62,206 bases of DNA from JAAYJM01 sp964498585 (GTDB lineage Bacteria; Bacteroidota; Ignavibacteria; Kapaibacteriales; UBA2268). The notes beneath the pieces are model-generated. The model was not told the origin of the DNA and did no database searches. It worked only from the letters and a program-made list of their open reading frames with translations. Shown in pieces: positions 1-8,160 of this stretch. Where the stretch lies: positions 1 to 62,206 of the forward strand of contig CAZCHH010000012.1 in assembly GCA_964498585.1 (NCBI GenBank). Reading direction: 5' to 3'. The translations under genes were made by a program, and so were the position numbers. Each line of letters begins with the position of its first letter. The first letter of the stretch is position 1.

Positions 1-225
1 ACCAAGATGGATTCTGACATCCGTCAGAATGACAAACTACGATGTCATTGGTAACCCCCTTATAAAAGAAGACTTTTATTTTAAATGGAAATGACATTAA
101 TTTACCCTGTCATTCTGAAGCGCAGCGAAGAATCTCACAAGTCATTGTTTCAAAAGAGTTTGAGATTCTTCGCTCCGCTCGGAATGACCAACAAAGATGG
201 ATTCTGGCATACGCCAGAATGACAA
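1..225. repeat. REP-like palindrome cluster 1
   Basis: Intergenic palindromes. A first short hairpin (about 6-34) reads ATTCTGACATCCGTCAGAAT. A long inverted repeat follows, with arms at about 108-137 and 160-188 (GTCATTCTGAAGCGCAGCGA against its complement) around a loop of about 22 nt. A second short hairpin lies at 196-222. Arms and loop of the long palindrome recur in inverted orientation at the far end of the window (62104-62183). No transposase gene is nearby. Confidence 0.85.
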
Positions 226-246
226 AGAAAAATTGTCAATTATCAA

Positions 247-447
247 TTAAATTTCCACCCACACCGCCTCGCTCGGCAACGCATACTGACTTAAATTCTT
301 CGTGTTCACACGAAAGTAATTCCGCTTGCCACTTTCAACACTGATTATGAAATTTGCTTCTGCGGTCTTGCCCTGAAGGGAATAATCCCCTGCGGGCTGT
401 CCGTTAAATAAAAAAAAATATTGAGGAATTTTACGCAAAAAATAAGA
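247..447 (-). pseudogene. Possible C-terminal gene remnant (about 63 codons)
   Basis: An open frame on the minus strand ends in a stop at 247 and is closed upstream by a stop at 448-450. It has no ATG; only a TTG at 438 could start it. The peptide (ending ALPSEAVWVEI) does not look like low-complexity translation, and the DNA is visibly richer in G+C than its surroundings. That would fit the 3' end of a truncated gene. I do not recognise the family, there is no ribosome-binding site, and it sits inside a repeat-rich region, so it may simply be non-coding. Confidence 0.25.
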
Positions 448-599
448 TTATTAATTCAAAGACAAAAAAACTCTTTTAAAAACACATTATAATATTTATA
501 ATATAACAAATTATTATAAATATAACAAAATTATTTTAAATAAAATCATAAAATATAAAAAAATAATAAAAACAATAACTAGCAAAATGTTTTGATAAT

Positions 600-725
600 A
601 TTTTCCGTTCTGTTGCGAACGATTTCTATTCAGTTGCGGACGATTTCTATTCAGTTGCGGACGATTTCCGTTCTGTTGCGAACGTTTTCCGTTCTGTTGC
701 GGACGTTTTGTATTCTTTCGCAAAC
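600..725. repeat. 21-bp minisatellite, six copies
   Basis: Six adjacent 21-bp units (starting at 600, 621, 642, 663, 684 and 705) follow a pattern like GATTTCTATTCAGTTGCGGAC, with substitutions but no length change. On the minus strand they are in frame in a 69-codon reading frame (514-723, TTG start) that would give an Arg/Asn/Gln-rich heptad repeat followed by a hydrophobic stretch. The preserved unit length allows coding, but the absence of an ATG and of a ribosome-binding site argues against a real gene. Confidence 0.85.
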
Positions 726-796
726 GTTATATTATGTGTTTGTCTTTGAACTTTGATTTTTGTGATTTATTTGATGAAAATGATTAATTTTTGTCT

Positions 797-878
797 GAAC
801 CTTGATTAAAAGGATTTAAAGATTTCCTGATTCTTTTCTATATTAATCAAGAAATCCTGTAATCCTTTAATCAAGGTT
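797..878. repeat. Inverted repeat, GAACCTTGATTAAAAGGATT type
   Basis: The left arm at 797-832 begins GAACCTTGATTAAAAGGATT. The right arm at 844-878 ends with its near-perfect complement. The hairpin is itself bracketed by a direct repeat containing TTTTGTGATTTATTTGATGA (about 759-785 and 883-910). It looks like an intergenic repeat rather than a terminator, because no gene ends here and no T-run follows. Confidence 0.7.
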
Positions 879-920
879 CTGACTTTTGTGATTTATTTGA
901 TGAAGATGATTGAGAAAAAA

Positions 921-1053
921 ACATCGTAGATGTGTTATCGTAATAGCAAGGAAAAAACAAAGAACGAAAGAACTCCATAGGAGTGATATCATCTCTACGA
1001 GATTTTTCTATGTTAGGTTATTCAATGCTATTAAGATAACGCAACTACGTTGC
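921..1053. repeat. Paired short palindromes, inverted dimer array
   Basis: Four 13-bp palindromes start at 921 (ACATCGTAGATGT), 972 (ACTCCATAGGAGT), 991 (ATCTCTACGAGAT) and 1041 (GCAACTACGTTGC). They form two pairs spaced 51 and 50 bp. The second pair is the first in inverted orientation, shown by the shared spacer GTTATC-TAATAGCA next to the outer cores. Stem sequences differ but stay self-complementary around a central GTAG/CTAC-like core. Peptides readable through this stretch (such as 910-1134 on the plus strand) are judged artefacts. Confidence 0.7.
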
Positions 1054-1065
1054 TATTTTATTTTT

Positions 1066-1240
1066 GATGGACTCCACGCTTGGAAAGTGGAGTCCATCTT
1101 TTTTTCTTTTATATTATGTGTTTGCAAAATTTAATCCCTGGCGGGATAATGCTGGAAACAAACAACATTTTCTACAATAATTTAATCCCTGGCGGGATAT
1201 TTCTTTAGATGGACTCAACTTTCTCAGTTGGAGTCCATCT
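1066..1240. repeat. Hairpin pair flanking two ATCCCTGGCGGGAT palindromes
   Basis: Two related hairpins, 1066-1098 (stem GATGGACTCCAC) and 1207-1240 (stem AGATGGACTCAACT), bracket two direct copies of TTTAATCCCTGGCGGGATA at about 1130-1148 and 1181-1199. These copies are again about 50 bp apart. The second hairpin ends just downstream of the stop of the minus-strand BrkB-family gene and could act as its terminator, but it lacks a strong T-run on that strand. Confidence 0.6.
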
Positions 1241-1253
1241 CTTGCTTTCTATT

Positions 1254-2159
1254 TTAACTATCAATTTTCTTCTTTCTTGAAAAAATATAATTGCTGAATT
1301 CAGCAGAAAGCAAAATGATTAAAGTTAAATAATAAATCCAAACAGCAATAGAAGCAATAATTGCATAAGCTCCGTAGAATTTACCATAATTCGATATAGT
1401 GCCAAGATACCATGCAAATCCACGTCTTGAAACTTCAATCAAAACAATGCACATTCCGGTGCTAAGCAATCTAATTTTTAAATGTGGCTTTTCGCTCGGA
1501 ATGAAAGTGAAGATTAAAAAATACAGTAAAAATGAAACAGAAACAGAGAAAATCAAAATATATATTGTAGAAAAAATTGGTTGAAGAGCATCAGGAATGT
1601 AATCTTTTAAATTTGTTTGAACTACAGAAATAACAGGGAAAATGTAGGTTGAAATTAGAATCAGAATCACTAAAATAATAGTGATAAGCATATCTTTTAA
1701 TTTATAAATAAAAAAAAACCTTTTTTCTTTAATTTCAAAAATAGCATTAAGTCCAGCTCTGAACGAACTAAAAAGAGTAGAAGAAAGCCAAAGCAAAGTA
1801 AGACCACCAATTAAACCTGCAATACCGCTACCACTTGAAACACTTTTTATTTCTACAGCAATAGTATTTAAAAATTCTTTTGTATTTTCGCTTGGAGGCA
1901 AAAGTTCATTTATTGTTTTAAACAAAAATTGAGTAACGTTTTGTTCGTCAACAATAAAATAATTTACAATAAAAATTGCCACAAGAAAAAGTGGCATAAT
2001 GTAAAGAAGAATGTTAAGGGCAATTCCGGAAGAAATAAGATAAAGGTGGTGTTTGTCAACTTTTTCGAAAAAATGCTCAAAAAAATGATAGATTTTTACA
2101 ATTTTTTCAATTAAGAATCTTATGAAATTAAAAAATGTATGTATTCTGATTTTAGCCAT
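1254..2159 (-). CDS. YihY/BrkB-family inner-membrane protein
   Basis: A 301-residue multi-pass membrane protein of the YihY/virulence factor BrkB family, matching the family's usual length of about 300. A short basic N-terminus is followed by the typical first membrane segment near residues 40-65 (HLYLISSGIALNILLYIMPL). About five further hydrophobic helices follow, with the family's GLIGGLTLLWLSS-like segment near residues 115-130. The biochemical role of the family is not settled; some members were once misannotated as RNase BN. It would lie in the inner membrane. The start codon overlaps by 38 bp the start of the divergent lipoprotein gene, an unusual arrangement that leaves each promoter inside the other gene. 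No clear Shine-Dalgarno sequence helps fix the start. Confidence 0.85.
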   Translation of the reverse strand: MAKIRIHTFFNFIRFLIEKIVKIYHFFEHFFEKVDKHHLYLISSGIALNILLYIMPLFLVAIFIVNYFIVDEQNVTQFLFKTINELLPPSENTKEFLNTIAVEIKSVSSGSGIAGLIGGLTLLWLSSTLFSSFRAGLNAIFEIKEKRFFFIYKLKDMLITIILVILILISTYIFPVISVVQTNLKDYIPDALQPIFSTIYILIFSVSVSFLLYFLIFTFIPSEKPHLKIRLLSTGMCIVLIEVSRRGFAWYLGTISNYGKFYGAYAIIASIAVWIYYLTLIILLSAEFSNYIFSRKKKIDS

Positions 2160-3807
2160 AATAGTAATTTCCTGTGCTAATCCACAGCCGCCGCCCGGAG
2201 GTCCTAAAGATTATACGCGACCAGATGTTGTAGAAAGTTATCCTAAAAATAGCACCTTAAATTTTAGTGATAAAAAAATCACTTTAAAATTTAACAAATA
2301 TATGAATAAAAGTGAAGTAATTGAAAATGTTTTTATTTCTCCGGATGTCCCCTTAGGTTTTGATTGGAGTGGAAAAGAGCTAACCATCGAATTCAAAGAG
2401 GATTTGCAAGAGAATACGACTTACACTTTATCGCTCGGAACAAATTATTCTGATTATTATGCAAGAAATAAACCAGCAGAAGGATATTCCCTGATTTTTT
2501 CTACTGGCAACATAATTGACAAAGGTCAAATCATTGGCAAACTCTTTGGCAATAAAACCGATGGTGCTTTTATTCTTTGTTATAATCTTTCTATTCTTGA
2601 CAAAGATACATTAAATATTTGCACCACAAAACCACACTATTTTACTCAGGTTGGCAGCAATGGCAGATTTAAGATACAGGCATTGAAAGATGGAGAATAT
2701 CGCGTTTTTGCTATTACAGATTTATATTCGAATCGTCTATACGATGCTCAGACCGATGATTTCGGTGCTTTTACTGAAGATATTAAATTATCTAAAGATT
2801 CTATTCCTTTTGTAAGTTTAAAGCTTGGGACGTCTATCGACACCTTAAAACCGCAGCTCTATTCTGTTGAATCAGTATCGAATCGCGTTTTTGAAGCATA
2901 TTTCAGTAAAGATATTGATACATTTTCTGTAAGTTCAAATTCATTCATTATTTCAGATAGTGCAGAAACAATTTTTCCTGAAATAAGAACTGCTTTTCTT
3001 AATTCAGCACAATCGGTTTATATTGTTACTGAAGAACCCTTAAACAGCGAAATAAAATATAAATTATCCTGCACTCTTGATACTTTTACAATTAAGGATA
3101 CATTAGGAAATCCGGTATCAAAAGAAAAATTCTCATCTTATTTCGCACCAAATAATATGAAAGATGAAATTATACCGGAATTAATAAAAATTCCTTTTGC
3201 CGATAGTAGTTTCAATATTCCTTTTGAGCAGCAATTCGATTTTATTTTTAATATGGGAATAAAAGACAAAGATATTTCTGATAGAATAAAAATATTAAGA
3301 TTAAGAGACTCATTAGAATATGATTTTGATTTGAGTTTCCCTGCAGATAATTTCATAAGGATTATCCCCAAACATTTACTGATGAATAATGAGCAATACA
3401 GAATTTCTATAAGTGCCGATTCACTATTATTTCAAAATGATAGGAAATTTGCAGATTCATCTGTCAGTTTGCGTTTTCAAGCTATTGACAAACGCACCTG
3501 GGGCGGAATATCGGGCAAATTAGCTTTTAATTTGGAATGCAATGATGATTTGATATTAATTTTAAAATCACGTAAGGACAGAAAGCATTACAATCAAAAA
3601 ATAGATAGTAATCACGAATGGGAATTTACTGAGATGCCACCGGGAGAATATGAAATTGAGGTATTTTGTGATAAAAACAAGAATGGCAAGCATGATTTAG
3701 GAACCGGCTCACCATTTTCCTTTTCTGAACCGTTTTATATTTTCTCAGATTTTTTAATTATTAAGGCACGTTGGAAAGTAAATAATATTATTTTAGAAAA
3801 AAAATAA
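2122..3807 (+). CDS. Ig-like domain lipoprotein
   Basis: A 561-residue exported lipoprotein. The N-terminus is a short signal peptide with a lipobox ending VISC, so Cys18 is the predicted lipidated residue. It is followed by a proline/glycine-rich linker (NPQPPPGGPKDYTRPDV) typical of Bacteroidota lipoproteins with a bacterial Ig-like (SbsA/Big_5-type) domain. Residues about 30-130 match that domain (YPKNSTLNFSDKKITLKFNK). The middle has further beta-sandwich-like repeats, and the C-terminal part (PPGEYEIEVFCDKNKNGKHD) resembles a carboxypeptidase-regulatory/prealbumin-like fold. It probably acts on the periplasmic or surface side of the outer membrane; the specific function is unknown. The 5' end overlaps the divergent BrkB-family gene by 38 bp. 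Confidence 0.8.
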   Translation: MKLKNVCILILAIIVISCANPQPPPGGPKDYTRPDVVESYPKNSTLNFSDKKITLKFNKYMNKSEVIENVFISPDVPLGFDWSGKELTIEFKEDLQENTTYTLSLGTNYSDYYARNKPAEGYSLIFSTGNIIDKGQIIGKLFGNKTDGAFILCYNLSILDKDTLNICTTKPHYFTQVGSNGRFKIQALKDGEYRVFAITDLYSNRLYDAQTDDFGAFTEDIKLSKDSIPFVSLKLGTSIDTLKPQLYSVESVSNRVFEAYFSKDIDTFSVSSNSFIISDSAETIFPEIRTAFLNSAQSVYIVTEEPLNSEIKYKLSCTLDTFTIKDTLGNPVSKEKFSSYFAPNNMKDEIIPELIKIPFADSSFNIPFEQQFDFIFNMGIKDKDISDRIKILRLRDSLEYDFDLSFPADNFIRIIPKHLLMNNEQYRISISADSLLFQNDRKFADSSVSLRFQAIDKRTWGGISGKLAFNLECNDDLILILKSRKDRKHYNQKIDSNHEWEFTEMPPGEYEIEVFCDKNKNGKHDLGTGSPFSFSEPFYIFSDFLIIKARWKVNNIILEKK

Positions 3808-3813
3808 AAAAAA

Positions 3814-3845
3814 TTTGGGAATATCTAATAAACATAATATTTTTG
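3814..3845 (+). promoter_or_regulatory. Bacteroidota-type promoter for the DUF2795 gene
   Basis: TTTG at 3814-3817 and TATTTTTG at 3838-3845 are separated by 20 nt. This fits the published Bacteroidota consensus of a -33 TTTG and a -7 TAnnTTTG. The start codon lies 38 nt downstream, with GGAG just before it. It is the best promoter match I found in the window. Confidence 0.6.
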
Positions 3846-3883
3846 CATTTTTAAAAATGTAAAAACACATTGGAGATTATAAT

Positions 3884-4123
3884 ATGTTTTGGACACCTGA
3901 ATTAGCACAGTATTTAGAAGACGCCCCCTGGCCTGCATCAAAAGATGAATTATTTGATTACGCAAATAGAAGTGGTTGCCCTATGCAAGTTTTAGAGAAT
4001 CTTGCTGAACTTGACGAAGGTGAAGAGCTATACGAAGGTATGGATGATTTATGGCCTGAATATGAAGATGTAATTTCAGAGGATTATTTCTACAACGACG
4101 ACGAAGAAGAACAATATTATTAA
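3884..4123 (+). CDS. DUF2795 small acidic protein
   Basis: A 79-residue, strongly acidic protein. Residues about 5-50 fit the DUF2795 pattern, with a short helix (PELAQYLEDAPWPASKDELF) followed by an Asn/Gly turn and a second helix around VLENLAEL. The tail is a run of Asp/Glu/Tyr. DUF2795 proteins are small and of unknown function; they are often found as conserved cytosolic proteins in bacteria. The gene has its own promoter-like sequence and a Shine-Dalgarno-like GGAG about 10 nt before the ATG, and appears monocistronic. The extreme C-terminal acidity suggests a protein-interaction tail, but that is inference. Confidence 0.75.
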   Translation: MFWTPELAQYLEDAPWPASKDELFDYANRSGCPMQVLENLAELDEGEELYEGMDDLWPEYEDVISEDYFYNDDEEEQYY

Positions 4124-4145
4124 AATAGTAATTATTTATGATAGT

Positions 4146-4257
4146 ATGATTTTTAAGTTTTTTTTCATTTGGATTTATTCTTTTGTTTTTGAGCTGTGAA
4201 AAAAATAATGCGAAAAGTCTTTTAAAATCTCAACGAATCCTTGCTATAGATATTTGA
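4146..4257 (+). pseudogene. Lipoprotein remnant interrupted at a poly-T tract
   Basis: From the ATG at 4146 the frame runs into a stop after a short hydrophobic peptide. Adding a single T to the eight-T tract at 4158-4165 joins it to a textbook lipoprotein signal peptide (MIFKFFFSFGFILLFLSC, with predicted lipidated Cys18) followed by EKNNAKSLLKSQ. That frame then stops at 4255-4257. The remainder of the protein is missing, so this is probably the decayed 5' end of a lipoprotein gene. Slippage at the T-tract could also make it phase-variable, but without downstream coding sequence that seems less likely. The rest of the 4124-4499 gap shows nothing recognisable. Confidence 0.45.
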
Positions 4258-4499
4258 TAATGTGATAACCAAATTCCCATTCTTTTATTTAAATTGTCTA
4301 ATACATTCAATTTCTTTTTTTTAACTATTAATATTATTCTATTATGAGTGGTCATTGTTTTGTATTATAACATAAGCTAATTGTAACTTTTCTTAAAAAG
4401 AATAATTATTATATTGTATTAATTAATAAAAATGATAATTTAGTATTTTTTACTTTAATTATTGAGCAAAAAATTAGTAAAAGTATAAAAGCCGATAAA

Positions 4500-6851
4500 A
4501 TGATATATATGAATATGCAATATTTAAAAACAATATGTATTGGTCTTTTTTTATTTTGCTTTCTTAATATTGCAAATTCTCAGGTCGTTTCAAACAATAT
4601 AATACCATCAAGCAAGGATACATCTCTATTTGAAATAGGTGAAATACAAATAGAAGGTAATAAATATTTTAATGAATCAGAAATAAAAGCTGTTATATCA
4701 TCAAGAGTAACAAACAGAAGCTGGCCCCACCTTATTTTACAATATTATTCAGAGCAAATTCAAAAGAATCCATCTTCCACCCACATTTTACCGCCTTATT
4801 TCTTAACTACATTAAATGACATAGTAAGTCGTATGGAATATGAAATTCAGTATTTTGAGAAAATTAAAGCTAAAATTGATATAGAAAATATAATCAACCT
4901 TTATTTTCAGAATGGATTTCATAACGTTGAGGTAAATTATGAGTTTTATCCCGATTTCAAATCAAGAATAAATATATTAAAATTTAATATTGTTGAAAAT
5001 GACCGATATAAAATAAATTCAATAAATCATTTAAACCTTGATAGCATTGAACCTGAGATAATTGATTTAATTGAAATGAATAAATTATTGAAGAAATATG
5101 ATTTTTACAATTTAGGTTTATTAAATAATGAAGTAGTAAAAATTCAATCTATTTTGCTAAATAATGGATATTATTATTCAATATTCAATACACCAGTAAT
5201 AACCATTGATACAATAAATAAGACTGATAGTATAACTGTAGAGTTTATACCGGGAAAGAGGCAAAAGATTTCAAATATTACTTTTATTGATAGCACAAAA
5301 GGTCAGTCCGTTGTATCACGTTCAATGAAAGAGCGGCAGCTTGATTTCAAAATTGGCGACTACTTTAGTTATTCGAATATACAAAGTTCAACAGAAAATA
5401 TTCTTTCTCTTGGAGCATTTGATATAGTAACAATAGACACTTCTTCACTTTTTGAACCACCGACTGATTCAACACTGTCATTTATCGTTTTCACTCAATA
5501 CAAAAAGCAACAGGAATATGGTTTCGGTACATTTATAAACAGAACTGCACTGGATAATCTTGTAAACTTTGGTGTTGAAGCGTCATATTTTCACAGGAAT
5601 ATTTTTGGAGCAGCTCAATCATTTAATCCTTTTGTCCGTGTTGTAATGAATGATATTAGTCGTTCTTTTTCAGATTTATCTCAAGCTGAATTTGAATATC
5701 AGTTCGGTATAAACTTTGCTCAGCCACTTCTTGAAACTTACGATAAAGCAAGGATTGGATTATCATTTCAATTTTTATGGTCACTACGTAGCTTAGATGA
5801 GTATCTTCGCATCAATACTATTTCATTACCTATTAGATTACCAATAGTACTGCCTCGCTGGACTTATTTCAGTTCAATGGAACTGAACTTAACATTAGAA
5901 CGTCAATCTCCGCAAAACCTTAGTGATGCTGTTGTTAAATCTTTAATGAAAGCAAAAACATTAAAAGATTCTTTAAATATATATGGAATTTACTCTCTTT
6001 ATAGCAACTTAGATGATTATATCAATACTAAATCACCGTGGCTAACTGCTGATATTCTTGGTTTTTCAATTTACGGAGATAAGAGGGACAATCCATTCAC
6101 TCCAACACAAGGGTATTTTTCTGCTCTAAATATTGAAGGTTGGAATGCTATATTTTATCCGTTCCAACTTTTACTTGATGCTGCTAATCTAAATAATAAA
6201 ATTATGGGTGCTGCTAAATATTTTAGATTTCAGTTAACTAATTATTGGTTCTGGAGATTAAATAGACAGGCAGTATTAGCGCTGAAACAAAGGGAAGGTT
6301 ATATTCACTGGTTTGATAAAAGCAATTCCTATATACCTTTTGAAAGACAATTTTTTGCTGGTGGTGCTAATAGTGTTCGCGGGTGGCAGTCGAGAAAATT
6401 GAGATACACTAAAGGAATTGAATTAGATGATGAAAATGATAATATTGTATATGATTTTATGTCTAATTATATTGGTAATAATACTTTAATAGAAGGAAGT
6501 CTGGAATTTAGATATACTTTTCCAAAACCTGACGGATTTACCCCAGCTATTGCTGAACAAATAGCAAATTTAGGTGTAACTGCTTTTTTAGATTGGGGAA
6601 ATTCTTTCGGGTGGTTAATTCTTGATGAAAATGGTGAATATCTTTATAAATACAAATGGTATGAGTATATCACTGGTCTTGCCGTTGCAGCAGGTTTTGG
6701 TTTACGTTATAATACTCCAATTGGTCCAATCAGATTAGATTTTGCTATTCCAATTTATGACCCATCTGCAAAAAATTCCAAAACTATATTTACTAAAGAA
6801 AACGCATTTAATTCAATTGTTTTTCATATTGGCTTAGGTAATGCGTTCTAA
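4500..6851 (+). CDS. BamA/TamA-family outer-membrane protein (Omp85)
   Basis: A 783-residue Omp85-superfamily protein that would insert into or translocate proteins across the outer membrane. After a signal peptide (cleavage near residue 28) there is a POTRA-like segment (IGEIQIEGNKYFNESEIKAV, about 45-65). At least one or two more periplasmic POTRA-like domains reach to about residue 330. The C-terminal beta-barrel carries the conserved loop-6 motif as GGANSVRGW near residue 620, and a final strand ending in Phe, as expected for a BAM substrate signal. The length and limited number of POTRAs fit TamA-like or accessory BamA paralogues better than the main BamA. ATGs at 4500, 4509 and 4515 are all possible starts. 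purK follows after 34 nt. Confidence 0.85.
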   Translation: MIYMNMQYLKTICIGLFLFCFLNIANSQVVSNNIIPSSKDTSLFEIGEIQIEGNKYFNESEIKAVISSRVTNRSWPHLILQYYSEQIQKNPSSTHILPPYFLTTLNDIVSRMEYEIQYFEKIKAKIDIENIINLYFQNGFHNVEVNYEFYPDFKSRINILKFNIVENDRYKINSINHLNLDSIEPEIIDLIEMNKLLKKYDFYNLGLLNNEVVKIQSILLNNGYYYSIFNTPVITIDTINKTDSITVEFIPGKRQKISNITFIDSTKGQSVVSRSMKERQLDFKIGDYFSYSNIQSSTENILSLGAFDIVTIDTSSLFEPPTDSTLSFIVFTQYKKQQEYGFGTFINRTALDNLVNFGVEASYFHRNIFGAAQSFNPFVRVVMNDISRSFSDLSQAEFEYQFGINFAQPLLETYDKARIGLSFQFLWSLRSLDEYLRINTISLPIRLPIVLPRWTYFSSMELNLTLERQSPQNLSDAVVKSLMKAKTLKDSLNIYGIYSLYSNLDDYINTKSPWLTADILGFSIYGDKRDNPFTPTQGYFSALNIEGWNAIFYPFQLLLDAANLNNKIMGAAKYFRFQLTNYWFWRLNRQAVLALKQREGYIHWFDKSNSYIPFERQFFAGGANSVRGWQSRKLRYTKGIELDDENDNIVYDFMSNYIGNNTLIEGSLEFRYTFPKPDGFTPAIAEQIANLGVTAFLDWGNSFGWLILDENGEYLYKYKWYEYITGLAVAAGFGLRYNTPIGPIRLDFAIPIYDPSAKNSKTIFTKENAFNSIVFHIGLGNAF

Positions 6852-6885
6852 TCTATCGAATTTATAAATAAAAAAATAAAAAATT

Positions 6886-8046
6886 ATGATTAAATCTAAA
6901 ATTAAAAACAGTAGCTTGGTCTTAGGAATACTCGGTGGAGGTCAGCTTGCAAAAATGCTTGCCAATTCTGCATATCGGATGGGAATCAATGTCGCTGTAA
7001 TTGAAAAAGAAAAATCTTCTCCTGCCGGGGATATGACTCAGCTTGAAATTGTAGGTTCCTGGGAAGATGATGATATTCTTAATCAATTTCTCGAAAGTTG
7101 CGATATTGTTACTTTGGAAAATGAGTTTATTGACCCTGATATATTAGAAAAAGTAGAAGCAAAACGCACTATTTACCCCTCACCAAACACTATGAGACTA
7201 ATACAGGACAAGTATATTCAGAAGGATACATTCAGAAATGCCGGTATTGAAGTGCCAGATTTCCAGATGATTAACTCATTAGACGATGCTTTAAGCTTTG
7301 CTAAAGATAAAAACTTTCCGGTTGTTATCAAAGCTCGAAAATACGGCTATGATGGATATGGAAATGCCACCGTATTTAATGAAGATGAGTGTAAGTCAGC
7401 AATAGGAAGATTTAATTCTAAGAATCCCAACAGGCAGCTTATGGTTGAAGAATTTATTGATTTTTCAAAAGAATTAGCTGTTCTTGTTGCTCGGAATTTT
7501 CGTGGCGAGATAGCAGTTTATCCTTGCGTTGAAACTGTCCAGTATCGCCATATATGCCATTCAGTTGTTGCACCAGCCGAAATAGACATTGAACTAAGTA
7601 AAAAAGCTCAGGAAGCTGCTTTAAATTGCGTTAAGGCAATAAACGGTATTGGTATTTTTGGAGTAGAACTCTTTTTATCTAAAGATAATAGAATTTTAGT
7701 CAATGAAATAGCACCACGACCTCATAATTCCGGTCATTATACGATAGAAGCTTGCTACACTTCACAATTTGAAAACTGCATAAGAGCTGTTCTTAATCTG
7801 CCGCTTGGTTCTCCAGAACTTATTACTCCTGCTGCTGCTATGATTAATTTACTTGGTACAAGAGACGGAGTTGGAAATCCAGAAAATATTGAAGAACTTT
7901 TACGACATAAAAAAGTATGGCTGCACCTCTATAATAAAAAAATGTCTAGAATTGGAAGAAAAATGGGGCATATAACCGCATTAGGCAAAACTACAGAAGA
8001 AGCTTACAAATTAGCTCAATCTGCTGCCGATGCAATTGTTTGGTAG
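6886..8046 (+). CDS. purK: N5-carboxyaminoimidazole ribonucleotide synthase
   Basis: PurK converts AIR, ATP and bicarbonate to N5-CAIR in purine biosynthesis, in the cytosol. The 386 residues match the family length. The N-terminal Rossmann-like part starts GILGGGQLAKML (about 13-24) and has the PurK-typical LENEF sequence near residue 80. The ATP-grasp core covers about 100-290, with FPVVIKARKYGYDGYGNA for nucleotide binding and NEIAPRPHNSGHYTIEAC for metal and substrate binding. The C-terminal domain ends normally. The partner mutase purE is not in the window. It lies 34 nt behind the Omp85 gene and may be co-transcribed with it. Confidence 0.95.
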   Translation: MIKSKIKNSSLVLGILGGGQLAKMLANSAYRMGINVAVIEKEKSSPAGDMTQLEIVGSWEDDDILNQFLESCDIVTLENEFIDPDILEKVEAKRTIYPSPNTMRLIQDKYIQKDTFRNAGIEVPDFQMINSLDDALSFAKDKNFPVVIKARKYGYDGYGNATVFNEDECKSAIGRFNSKNPNRQLMVEEFIDFSKELAVLVARNFRGEIAVYPCVETVQYRHICHSVVAPAEIDIELSKKAQEAALNCVKAINGIGIFGVELFLSKDNRILVNEIAPRPHNSGHYTIEACYTSQFENCIRAVLNLPLGSPELITPAAAMINLLGTRDGVGNPENIEELLRHKKVWLHLYNKKMSRIGRKMGHITALGKTTEEAYKLAQSAADAIVW

Positions 8047-8126
8047 TATTTTGAGAGTTCTATTGATGGATTATTATTCTAACCTGTCAGTTATTTCCCA
8101 TACGAATTGATGTTAGAATTAAGATA

Positions 8127-8160
8127 CCCTACATCTTCGAGTGAAGGACATCTGACTTAA
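8127..8160. repeat. Short interspersed repeat (ACATCT...GGACATCTG)
   Basis: The sequence CCTACATCTTCGAGTGAAGG followed by ACATCTGACTTAA lies in the 262-bp gap between purK and the next gene. A related copy occurs at about 59463-59498 (CAACATCTCTGAGATGTAGG, then ACATCTGGGTAA). The arms are partly self-complementary. The rest of the gap shows nothing else recognisable. Confidence 0.5.

Noticed and set aside
514..723. 69-codon minus-strand frame over the 21-bp repeats as a confident gene
   Set aside because: TTG start, no ribosome-binding site and low-complexity content; kept only as a remark under the minisatellite.
910..1134. 74-codon reading frame on the plus strand
   Set aside because: It runs straight through the palindrome array and hairpins; the peptide only reflects repeat sequence, and there is no ribosome-binding site.
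921..1200. CRISPR array suggested by regularly spaced palindromes
   Set aside because: Units are not identical direct repeats, orientation alternates, the core is only 13 bp and no cas genes are present.
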